Below, piece after piece: positions 29,535-37,624 of a stretch of DNA of 57,891 bases (its first letter is position 1; every line of letters starts with the position of its first letter). Both the position numbers and the translations under genes were made by a program. The stretch comes from Lachnospiraceae bacterium (lineage in GTDB: Bacteria > Bacillota > Clostridia > Lachnospirales > Lachnospiraceae): NCBI GenBank assembly GCA_024696825.1, contig JAILGL010000136.1:1-57891 (forward strand), written 5' to 3'. Below the pieces are notes generated by a model, which searched no databases, was not told the origin of the DNA, and was given only the letters and a program-made list of their open reading frames with translations.

Positions 29535-31409
29535 TTATTTAGTTTTGATTTTTCCATAGAGCTTAACCTTAAATTTTCTAATCCATGGAGAGTAGTTTCT
29601 ATAGACCTTTCCAAGGTTAAATGAAATGATATACTGATTGTTTTCAGATGAATCATCATCGATAACCTGTGGTGCTTTAAATCTAGCAAGTAATTCACTA
29701 TAAGAAACCTGACTTCCTCTGTGAGTAAGCTTAAGCTTCTTAGCCTTCCAGGTAGGATATACCTTAGGAACTATAATCATTCTGTTGCTTACAGAGTCTA
29801 TCTGGTTAATATCTGTTATACCATCCTCTGAAACAAGCTTAATAACGGCATTTTTACCAGCCTTTTTCTTAACGATTCCTGTAGCATATAAGATGTTATC
29901 AGCTGCATCAAAACCAAGCTCATTATAGCCAAGCTGCTCATAATGAATTGTTGCATGCACCTGTTTTATCTTAGTAGGAAGACTTGCTGCAGACGCATTT
30001 CTAAACTTAATTCTGTTCTTATAGTTCTTATTATTACCATACTTGGTCTTAAAATAATGCTTTACAGTAGATGATGAATACCATGCCTCTCCAACCTGAC
30101 TGGATAAATAAATATCCTTATATCTTGGTAAGCTGGATGAAGTCATATAATACTGAGCTATACGTGGTCCTGTCATTCTAAGATCTTTAACATTCTTAGG
30201 ATTGGCATGAGCTCTTACAGGTATAACGCCTGCAAATTCAATCTTGCCCTTAACCTTGCTATAGTCAGAAAGTCCCTTAAACTTAAGCTTCTGCTTAAAA
30301 CCTGCGTGCATACGCATGAACTTGTTGCGGTATTCTGTAGATGACATACGGAAATCCTGCTCTCCCTGCATCCACATATATCCTTTATGTGATAGCTTAT
30401 AATGACCTGCCTTAATCTCTTTATTAAGAACCTTAGCACATCTCTTATAAAGCTCTACTGCCTCTTTAAACTCTTTACCTGTAGGCACCCACTCGCTAAT
30501 AGACTTACCATTATGGGAAGCATTAACAAGCCAAACCTTCTCACCTGTCTTCTTTACCCATTCATAGGCAAATGCAGAGTCCATACCAATCTTACCCTGA
30601 GCACTTGAAGCCTTTGTAAGATTGTTAGTTCTCTTACATATATTTTTAGAAGAATTATCTGTAAGGGAATCCGGTACAAAATGTGACGCATTATAGTAGG
30701 TAAGTCCCTGTGAATAGCTGCCATAGCCTCCAACCTTCCTACCATGTCCTGCATCTGAAGGGCCATAGGTATTATAAACCTGTCCTACTTCATTGAGAAC
30801 AGACTGCATTCTGTAGGTATCTGCCTTAGTTTTAATACTTGGACTACCTTCCATGTTACTCTGTCCAGCCATAAGAATAAGACTTATCTTAGCAGGGCTA
30901 ACCTTAACAGTTATCTTCTCATTATTATCCAGTGTAACCTCTGCTTCACCGCAGCCTTTGGCGATAACCATCTTCTTATTCTTAGAATCTCTTGATAACA
31001 CAGAAGAATCGGTTTCCCCTGTTTTAACATTCTTGGATGAAACCGATTTATTACTTATACTTTTGACGTTATTCTCGAATCTGTATCTGTCATCATACTT
31101 AAGCTCAATGTAGTTATCTACAGTCTCTGTACGAGTCTCATCTTCAGGTACATATTCATCATAGTACATAGAAACGTCTTCAGTAGTAGTTATTTTTTTC
31201 GAAGAAGCCTTCGAACTTGAAGACTTCTTCGAATTATTTTTCTTCTTTGCAGATTTATTAACAATATTTGATTTTCCATTTAAAGCCTGTTTCCTTGTAA
31301 AACTTATACTTTGAGCACTGGCTGTCTCATAACTTACTGATATGAGAATCAATGCTAAAGATAATACAACAACACATGCTACAAGCCTTTTTCTAATAAT
31401 AGATAACAC
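29535..31409 (-). CDS. Secreted SASA-domain esterase (sialate O-acetylesterase / acetylxylan esterase-like)
   Basis: The 624-residue protein starts with GTG and a signal peptide (LVACVVVLSLALILISV, then TASAQS). Residues 40-75 form a Lys/Ser-rich low-complexity stretch and residues 80-175 an Ig-like segment. The SGNH-type esterase domain follows, with the Ser nucleophile in ILMAGQSNMEGS near residue 182, WMQGEQD near 345, and a late HATIHYEQLGYNELG block carrying the probable catalytic His. Family members remove acetyl groups from sialic acids or plant xylan; for a fibre-associated organism xylan is a reasonable guess but not proven. The C-terminal segment after residue 510 is a basic beta-rich tail. 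The ribosome site is weak (AAAGTGG). Confidence 0.75.
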   Translation of the reverse strand: MLSIIRKRLVACVVVLSLALILISVSYETASAQSISFTRKQALNGKSNIVNKSAKKKNNSKKSSSSKASSKKITTTEDVSMYYDEYVPEDETRTETVDNYIELKYDDRYRFENNVKSISNKSVSSKNVKTGETDSSVLSRDSKNKKMVIAKGCGEAEVTLDNNEKITVKVSPAKISLILMAGQSNMEGSPSIKTKADTYRMQSVLNEVGQVYNTYGPSDAGHGRKVGGYGSYSQGLTYYNASHFVPDSLTDNSSKNICKRTNNLTKASSAQGKIGMDSAFAYEWVKKTGEKVWLVNASHNGKSISEWVPTGKEFKEAVELYKRCAKVLNKEIKAGHYKLSHKGYMWMQGEQDFRMSSTEYRNKFMRMHAGFKQKLKFKGLSDYSKVKGKIEFAGVIPVRAHANPKNVKDLRMTGPRIAQYYMTSSSLPRYKDIYLSSQVGEAWYSSSTVKHYFKTKYGNNKNYKNRIKFRNASAASLPTKIKQVHATIHYEQLGYNELGFDAADNILYATGIVKKKAGKNAVIKLVSEDGITDINQIDSVSNRMIIVPKVYPTWKAKKLKLTHRGSQVSYSELLARFKAPQVIDDDSSENNQYIISFNLGKVYRNYSPWIRKFKVKLYGKIKTK

Positions 31410-31502
31410 TTTATCAAACCACTTTCTTATAAATCTAATGCTAATTTAATCTGTAAACCAATCAATGTAACCTATATGGTTAATCAATCATCAACTTACT
31501 AA

Positions 31503-31988
31503 TTACTTACTCTCTTCAATTCCACCCTTAATAAGATGAAGGTCGCTAACAACCTTGCCAAAGAGCTCGTTAGCTCCTGCAAGTGCGCTATTAGTCTTCT
31601 GACACTCATCATGCTCCCATACCTCAAGCTCTCCGCCTTCGGTGAAGACATTATACTTAATCTGGAATGAATCGTCAACAGGTACATGGAACTTTTTAAG
31701 AACAACACCTACCTCGGTCTTCTTAATGTTCTCAACAACGTCATTCTGCTTGATGCACTCAAGATCCCACTGCTGAATCTTTTCTCTAACTTCATCAAAT
31801 GTTGTAAGATCTGATAAGATATCAACTATCTCTGTTGTACCGAAAGTCTCCATCTTCTCAGCATCAGTAAGGCCTTCGAGCTCTTCAGGGAGAGATATTT
31901 CACGGACAAATTCCCAAACCTGCTCTACTAATTCCTTTTCCTTTGCACTTAAATCATCTCTAAGTACTTTCTGTTCTAACAATCCCAT
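31503..31988 (-). CDS. Conserved-looking protein of unknown function (161 aa)
   Basis: I do not recognise a family. The protein is acidic and has no signal peptide or membrane segment. It has helical N-terminal and central parts (KEKELVEQVWEFVREISLPEEL; FDEVREKIQQWDLECIKQNDVVENIKK) and a short beta-like segment around FQIKYNVFTEGGELEVWEHDE. A good promoter (TTGTAA, 17 bp, TATAAT) and an AGGAGA ribosome site argue that it is real. Its 5' untranslated RNA can form a GGTTAC/GTAACC hairpin (32018-32043). It is divergent from the second purF-like gene. Confidence 0.65.
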   Translation of the reverse strand: MGLLEQKVLRDDLSAKEKELVEQVWEFVREISLPEELEGLTDAEKMETFGTTEIVDILSDLTTFDEVREKIQQWDLECIKQNDVVENIKKTEVGVVLKKFHVPVDDSFQIKYNVFTEGGELEVWEHDECQKTNSALAGANELFGKVVSDLHLIKGGIEESK

Positions 31989-32054
31989 AGTAACAATCTC
32001 CTATCTTTAAATTTTTTGGTTACCTTTGCGCTAAACAGTAACCCACTGTTTCAC

Positions 32055-32083
32055 ATTATACAATATTTTTGATTCGGTTACAA
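32055..32083 (-). promoter_or_regulatory. Promoter of the 161-aa protein gene
   Basis: TTGTAA (32078-32083) and a perfect TATAAT (32055-32060) have a 17-bp spacer. It is divergent from the promoter of the purF-like gene about 28 bp away, so the two could share regulation. Confidence 0.65.
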
Positions 32084-32110
32084 TTCAAAATAAAAAATTT
32101 TTTTTAAAAG

Positions 32111-32139
32111 TTTACTAAATGTTCTCAATGTGTTAATAT
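32111..32139 (+). promoter_or_regulatory. Promoter of the purF-like gene
   Basis: TTTACT (32111-32116) and TAATAT (32134-32139) are 17 bp apart, about 40 bp before the start codon. Spacing is ideal and box match moderate. Confidence 0.5.
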
Positions 32140-32181
32140 TTGTTATGAAAAATTTATGCATATAGTGAAGGAGATTTAGAA

Positions 32182-33591
32182 ATGGGCGGTTTTTACGGAG
32201 TCGCAGCCAAAAAGGACTGCGTTTTTGATTTATTCTTTGGAACTGATTATCATTCACATCTTGGTACAAGACGCGGTGGAATGGCTGTCTATGGCGAGAA
32301 TGGTTTTAACAGAGCCATACACAACATTGAAAATTCACCTTTCCGTACCAAATTCGACAAGGATGTCCATGAATTAGAGGGTTACTACGGTATCGGCTGT
32401 ATCTCAGATTACGAACCACAGCCCCTTATAGTTCGTTCTCATCATGGCACTTACGCCATCACTACCGTCAGCAAGATTAATAATACTGATGAAATAGCTG
32501 ATAAAATCTTTTCAGACGGCAATTCTCACTTTTTGGAAATGAGCGGTGGAGATATTAATCCTACTGAGCTCGTTGCAGCAATTATCAATCAAAAAGAGAA
32601 TATTATAGAAGGTATCCACTATGCTCAGGAGCTTGTGGACGGTTCCTTAAGTCTCCTCTTACTCACACCTAAGGGAATATATGCTGCCAGAGATAAATAC
32701 GGCAGACATCCTATAGCAGTTGGAAAGAAGGAAGATGCTTACTGCCTCTCCTTTGAATCCTTTGCCTATAGAAACTTAGGTTATACAGATGTTAAAGAAC
32801 TTGGTCCTGGTGAGATAGCTGTAGTTACCAGCGAGGGTGTTCGTACTCTCATGGCACCTGGAACAAAGATGAAGATATGTACCTTCCTTTGGGTTTACTA
32901 TGGTTATCCTTGTAGTTCCTATGAAGGTCACAGCGTTGAGCAGGTTCGTTATAACTGCGGTGCCTGCCTTGCAAAGCGTGATGATGTTAAGCCTGATATA
33001 GTAGCAGGTGTACCTGATTCAGGTACTGCTCATGCCATCGGTTACTCTAACGAAAGCGGCATACCTCATTCAAGACCATTTATCAAATATACTCCAACCT
33101 GGCCAAGATCATTTATGCCTACCATTCAGAGTAAGCGTGATATGATAGCAAAAATGAAGCTTATAGCTGTACCAGAGCTTATTAAGGATAAATCTCTTTT
33201 AATTATAGATGATTCCATAGTTAGAGGAACACAGCTTAGAGAAACTACAGAATATCTCTTCGATAGCGGTGCCAAGGAGGTTCATATAAGACCTGCCTGC
33301 CCACCTTTAGTATATGGCTGTAAATACCTTAACTTCTCTCGTTCTAATTCAGAAATGGAGCTTATCACTCGTAGAATGATAGCAAAACTCGAGGGAACTG
33401 AGGATGTTTCAGAGGAAACCTTAAAGGAGTACTGTGATCCGGATAATCCAAAATATGATCAGATGGTTGAAGAAATCAGAAAAGAGCTTAAATTTACTAC
33501 TCTTAGATTTAACAGACTTGATGATATGCTTGGTTCAGTAGGAATTCCTACAGAAAACCTTTGTACTTATTGTTGGAATGGTGAAGAGTAA
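32182..33591 (+). CDS. PurF-like phosphoribosyltransferase lacking the glutaminase nucleophile
   Basis: This 469-residue protein is a full-length PurF homologue. The N-terminus reads MGGFYGVA where PurF has CGVFG, so the nucleophilic Cys is Gly. The HRGQESAG, VRYST and HNGN glutaminase motifs are replaced by HLGTRRGG, ISDYE and HHGT. By contrast the PRPP loop LLIIDDSIVRGTQL is perfect, and cysteines in KICTF, VYGC and CTYC match the iron-sulfur ligands. It may use free ammonia, form another nucleotide-like product, or regulate. A GAAGGAGA ribosome site precedes it and a strong terminator follows, so it is monocistronic. It is commonly labelled amidophosphoribosyltransferase by similarity; that label would over-state its chemistry. 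Confidence 0.88.
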   Translation: MGGFYGVAAKKDCVFDLFFGTDYHSHLGTRRGGMAVYGENGFNRAIHNIENSPFRTKFDKDVHELEGYYGIGCISDYEPQPLIVRSHHGTYAITTVSKINNTDEIADKIFSDGNSHFLEMSGGDINPTELVAAIINQKENIIEGIHYAQELVDGSLSLLLLTPKGIYAARDKYGRHPIAVGKKEDAYCLSFESFAYRNLGYTDVKELGPGEIAVVTSEGVRTLMAPGTKMKICTFLWVYYGYPCSSYEGHSVEQVRYNCGACLAKRDDVKPDIVAGVPDSGTAHAIGYSNESGIPHSRPFIKYTPTWPRSFMPTIQSKRDMIAKMKLIAVPELIKDKSLLIIDDSIVRGTQLRETTEYLFDSGAKEVHIRPACPPLVYGCKYLNFSRSNSEMELITRRMIAKLEGTEDVSEETLKEYCDPDNPKYDQMVEEIRKELKFTTLRFNRLDDMLGSVGIPTENLCTYCWNGEE

Positions 33592-33633
33592 TATTAAAAT
33601 AATATTAGAATAATATCATAGTAAAAATTAATT

Positions 33634-33674
33634 AACCCCGTTTATGGTAGTTTTGCCATAGACGGGGTTTTTAA
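33634..33674 (+). terminator. Intrinsic terminator of the purF-like gene
   Basis: A stem AACCCCGTTTATGG / CCATAGACGGGGTT (one G-U pair) with a short T-rich loop is followed by TTTTT on the plus strand. Confidence 0.85.
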
Positions 33675-33735
33675 TTTAAATGTTATTTTATTCTTTTTGC
33701 ATTTCAAATCTTTATACTACATACACTTTGAATCT

Positions 33736-36102
33736 TTATACTGTATTTACAGGGGCTCTAAGCACATCCTCCAATGGCTTTGGTCTACTAAAGAGATAGC
33801 CCTGTATCATGTCGCAGCCAAGACTCTTTAAGAATTCATACTGTTCCTTGGTTTCAACACCCTCTGCTAAGGACTTCACACCAATCTTACGAGCCAGGGA
33901 AACTATGGTCTCTATGATAATTGCAGAATTCTTCTTAACCTTAAAGGAACGAAGGAATTTCATGTCAATCTTCATAACGTCAAATTCAAAGTCCTGAAGT
34001 AAATTAAGGGATGAGTATTCACTACCGAAATCATCCAGATATATTTCAAAACCATAGTCTCTGAAGCTGTCAATTTTCTCAATCAAATCATCAAAGTTAT
34101 CGGAGAGAGCACTTTCAGTAATCTCTATATGTATATCCTTTGGATTCACCTTATATTCTTCCACATAGCCAATTATATTACCTACCACGTCAGTAAGCAT
34201 GAAATCCTTTCTGGAAAGGTTCATGGAAACCGGTGTTGGCTTAATACCCTTGTCACACTGCTCTTTATAATCCATGCATACGCGCTTTACCACAAACATA
34301 TCCAGCTTATCTATAAGCCTTGAATTCTCAAGCACTGTTATGAAGTCTCCCGGTGAAAGCATTCCATATTTTGGATCCACCCAGCGGCTAAGGGCCTCCA
34401 TACCTACCATCTCACCTGTTTCAGAGGAAACTATAGGTTGATAATAAACCTTTATATATTCTCTTTCCACCGCTTCATCAATGTTATTTATAATATATTC
34501 ATGAATCCTATTACTCTTTTCAAAGCTTTCATCATAGAATTTATAATTGACATCGAAGGCGCCTTTTATGCTGTCACAGGCAAGCTTAGCATGGTCGCAC
34601 GGAATGGTAACATCCTCTTCATCTGCATATATACAGATTCCTGCTTTAAGCTTGGTACTCATTCTGTTATGATATTCATTTACCTTGGCACAAACCTGAT
34701 TAATGGTTTCCTCTACGCCCTCTGCATAGCACATTACCACAAAATGGTCCTCGCCAAATCTTGCTACTATTCGCCTGTTAAAATATTCTGTAAGAGTATC
34801 TGCTATAAATATTAACAGCTCATCACCCTTTTTAAAACCATACTCCTCATTGTAGGATTTTAAGTTCTCAAGATTAAAATAAACAAAGGCAATTTGCCTG
34901 GTTCTATCCACTATATTTTCAAGGTATTCCATAGACTTTCTTCTAAAAAATGTCATGTTTGGAAGACCTGTAAGTTCATCTATATTTTCTGATTTAGCAT
35001 TAAATCCAATATAAGAGTACTTGGAAATCTCTTTAACATCCAAATCCTCCTTATACTCATCTCCCGCCATATGAGTTTCATTATCACCCAAAGCCTGATA
35101 AAGCATAATATCGGCGTAATAAATCATCTTTTGGAGGCCGTCCTTTTTAACCTTTCCATAGGTATATCCAAAGCTGCAGGACGGATAGATGGTAATACCA
35201 TCAACCTTCAAGGTAGAGATTTTTTCACTTAAAACCTTTGCTTTTTCTAAGAAAAAATCTTCTCCCTCATTTTCCAAAATAATTAAAACATTATCACCGT
35301 TGTAGAGATAGGAATTAAAGCCTACAAACTCTAATCTTATATCCTTGGCAAACTCGCTTAAAATGTACTCTCCTGCCCTGTGGCCATACATATCATTAAA
35401 GAATTTAAAATCGTTAATGGTAGCGAGTATAACCATAACATCCATATCTGTATAGTAATCCGTATCATTTTTCAAGGCATATCTGTTCTTTAATCCCGTA
35501 ACATCGTCTATACTGGATTTTTTCATAAGCTTTTCATAGCTTTCCACACCTTCAATATGAACAAGGTTAACATAAAGCTCAATCATTACAGAACAAATAT
35601 AGAAGCCTAAAACATGAATTATATCGTCTTTAAATACTGAGAAATCCTTAAACAGGAAGCTTAAGAGCGCAAAAAGAAAAGTATTGGAGGTTATATAGAC
35701 TGTAACCTTCCAAGGCTTGTCGATTATAAATATAGGCATTACTAGTATCATTAGTAAAAATGTAATTGCATCCTTATGAGGATCCCATACAGTTCCCATA
35801 AGTATAGAGAGTATCATTACCGGCTCCTCTATAAAATAAAGTGCCAGTGTAGAATTTTTATTCCCTTTTAATAAAACAAATCTATATACCAAATATACTG
35901 ACAAAAAATAAACTACTAACAATAATCCCTGTAAAAATACATCTGTATGCATTATAAAGGTCTGGGCAATAATGTTAACTACGCTTACCATCATGCCAAC
36001 TAATATGTATGATTTGATAGATTTTAGATTTCGTTTTTTTATTTCTTCTCTATACCTGTCATAACGGGCGGAACTTACCCATTTTACAAATAAATCCCCC
36101 AT
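33736..36102 (-). CDS. Membrane c-di-GMP phosphodiesterase (EAL) with two degenerate GGDEF domains
   Basis: The protein has 788 residues from the chosen start (MGDLFV, with GGGA upstream; the frame opens 14 codons earlier without a ribosome site). Residues 30-180 hold about five to six membrane segments. A first GGDEF-like domain (about 200-350) has NGD in place of GGD, and a second (about 375-510) reads FGEDHF, so neither should make c-di-GMP. The EAL domain (about 540-780) is intact: MEALSRW, MNLSRKDF, IEITESAL, YLDDFGSEYSSL, AEGVET and QGYLFSRP. The protein most likely degrades c-di-GMP in response to a membrane or cytosolic signal. It stands alone, before a GNAT gene. Confidence 0.88.
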   Translation of the reverse strand: MGDLFVKWVSSARYDRYREEIKKRNLKSIKSYILVGMMVSVVNIIAQTFIMHTDVFLQGLLLVVYFLSVYLVYRFVLLKGNKNSTLALYFIEEPVMILSILMGTVWDPHKDAITFLLMILVMPIFIIDKPWKVTVYITSNTFLFALLSFLFKDFSVFKDDIIHVLGFYICSVMIELYVNLVHIEGVESYEKLMKKSSIDDVTGLKNRYALKNDTDYYTDMDVMVILATINDFKFFNDMYGHRAGEYILSEFAKDIRLEFVGFNSYLYNGDNVLIILENEGEDFFLEKAKVLSEKISTLKVDGITIYPSCSFGYTYGKVKKDGLQKMIYYADIMLYQALGDNETHMAGDEYKEDLDVKEISKYSYIGFNAKSENIDELTGLPNMTFFRRKSMEYLENIVDRTRQIAFVYFNLENLKSYNEEYGFKKGDELLIFIADTLTEYFNRRIVARFGEDHFVVMCYAEGVEETINQVCAKVNEYHNRMSTKLKAGICIYADEEDVTIPCDHAKLACDSIKGAFDVNYKFYDESFEKSNRIHEYIINNIDEAVEREYIKVYYQPIVSSETGEMVGMEALSRWVDPKYGMLSPGDFITVLENSRLIDKLDMFVVKRVCMDYKEQCDKGIKPTPVSMNLSRKDFMLTDVVGNIIGYVEEYKVNPKDIHIEITESALSDNFDDLIEKIDSFRDYGFEIYLDDFGSEYSSLNLLQDFEFDVMKIDMKFLRSFKVKKNSAIIIETIVSLARKIGVKSLAEGVETKEQYEFLKSLGCDMIQGYLFSRPKPLEDVLRAPVNTV

Positions 36103-36220
36103 ACAAATTCCCTTTCTATGTCTCCGCATCAAGTAAAAAATCACCCTTTATCTTTTACTTCCCATAATATCTTAATTTACTACTAAATCGTCTTATTTCG
36201 TCCTACTTCGTACCCAAAAC

Positions 36221-36261
36221 AAAAAATAAAAGCCCTATCTTTTTCACGGTAAAAATAGAGC
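36221..36261 (-). terminator. Terminator of the GNAT acetyltransferase gene
   Basis: On the minus strand GCTCTATTTTTACC pairs imperfectly with a GTGAAAAAGATAGGGC segment and is followed by TTTTATTTTTTG. It is about 60 nt after the stop codon of the acetyltransferase gene. Confidence 0.6.
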
Positions 36262-36321
36262 AAATCGCCCCTAAAATCTTACCTTAAGTATACCTTTTAA
36301 CACCTAAACTGTCAAGAATAC

Positions 36322-36765
36322 TTATGATTTCACCACTTCATTACTGCTTAATCTGGAAAGCCACATGCTCATTCCCGGACCATGATTTCCATATGGTCTT
36401 GTGTGAAATCCAAATCTCTCATAAAAATCTTCTCTTTCAAAGGCCGCCATAAGGCTTACCATAACGGTTTCATTCTCTCCCACGTCTTCCTTTATGAAGT
36501 TTAATAATTCCTCTATCATATGGCTTCCTATATGATTTCCCTGGCAATCAGGTCTTACGATTACATCAGTAATAAAATAGGTATATCCACCGTCACTTAC
36601 TATACGCGCCATACCTACGGGATTCTCATCCATATATGCAATTATTTTATGATATGAATTATCTAGAGCTTTCTTAGCTCTTTTGGGATTAACCCTTATC
36701 CATTTTACAGAGCTTCTAAGCTCATTATAATCTTCTACTGAAATGTAATCCTTATATTCAACCAT
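36322..36765 (-). CDS. GNAT-family N-acetyltransferase
   Basis: The 147-residue protein carries the GNAT acetyl-CoA motif in VIVRPDCQGNHIGSHMIEELL (Q-x-x-x-I-G, residues about 72-92), preceded by a beta strand ending FITDV. The C-terminal FYERFGFHTRP block is typical of the last strands of the fold. A strong GAAAGGAG ribosome site precedes it. The acceptor (protein, small molecule or antibiotic) cannot be inferred. Confidence 0.85.
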   Translation of the reverse strand: MVEYKDYISVEDYNELRSSVKWIRVNPKRAKKALDNSYHKIIAYMDENPVGMARIVSDGGYTYFITDVIVRPDCQGNHIGSHMIEELLNFIKEDVGENETVMVSLMAAFEREDFYERFGFHTRPYGNHGPGMSMWLSRLSSNEVVKS

Positions 36766-36876
36766 TTTATAAACTCCTTTCAGGAATTATATATTTTTAT
36801 CTATATTTTATCTATATTTTATCTATTTTTTTACTCTTAGAGTCTTATCTTATAAGGTCTTATCTTTAGTCTTTTC

Positions 36877-37611
36877 TTAAGTTTTACCCTGGCAAAGAGT
36901 CACAAAGTAAACCTCTTTAACTCCTGCCTTCTTTAAGATAAATGCACATTCATCCAGGGTACTCCCTGTAGTATAAATATCATCTACAAGCATGATTCTG
37001 TCAATACCCGAATTAATATTTTTTTCCGGATTAATGGAAAATGCTTCTCTTAAATTAGACCTTCTCTCTTCCTTATCAAGCTCCTTCTGTCTCGTGGTAT
37101 TTTTCACTCTGATAAGTAAATTGTCCCAGGGTATGCCTGTAAGAAGAGAAAGCTCCCTTGCAAGAAGCTCTGCCTGGTTATAGCCTCTCTTATAATATCT
37201 GCTTCTATGTATGGGGATTGGAACCAAAAAACTCGGGTTAATTCTCGCCATAAAATCCCCCAGTTCTTCATACATAAGCTTTGCATAGCTACTGGCATAT
37301 TCCTGCCTTTTATGATATTTAAAATTACTTACGGAATGACGCATATTGGTATCATAAAGACATAGGGCCCTGCCTCTTTCAAAGTTAAAATCCTTACCCC
37401 TACATTCCTCACAATACTCTTCTCCGGCATCCGTTTCCCTGCCACATTTCATACAATAGGGCTCATATATTATCCTGGGCTTATCCTTGCATTTCTCACA
37501 AAAGCCCCTTTCGCCTACAGGTCTCACCCCATCGCAGATAGGGCATCTGGCAGGATAAAATATATCCTCCACCGTCCTGTATACATCCCTTATTAAACCC
37601 ATTACAGCCAT
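36877..37611 (-). CDS. comFC: ComF-type phosphoribosyltransferase-like protein
   Basis: The 244-residue protein has a cysteine-rich zinc-binding N-terminus (CPICDG, CEKC, CMKCG, CEEC between residues 22 and 75). A phosphoribosyltransferase-like domain follows, with the PRPP-type loop IMLVDDIYTTGSTLDEC near residue 215 and the SRYYKRGYNQAELLA signature near 145. ComFC is needed for DNA uptake during transformation in several bacteria. It follows recD2 by 13 bp with an AAGGAT site, so it belongs to the same message as that DNA helicase. No other competence gene lies in the window. Confidence 0.9.
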   Translation of the reverse strand: MAVMGLIRDVYRTVEDIFYPARCPICDGVRPVGERGFCEKCKDKPRIIYEPYCMKCGRETDAGEEYCEECRGKDFNFERGRALCLYDTNMRHSVSNFKYHKRQEYASSYAKLMYEELGDFMARINPSFLVPIPIHRSRYYKRGYNQAELLARELSLLTGIPWDNLLIRVKNTTRQKELDKEERRSNLREAFSINPEKNINSGIDRIMLVDDIYTTGSTLDECAFILKKAGVKEVYFVTLCQGKT

Positions 37612-37624
37612 ATTATTATCCTTT

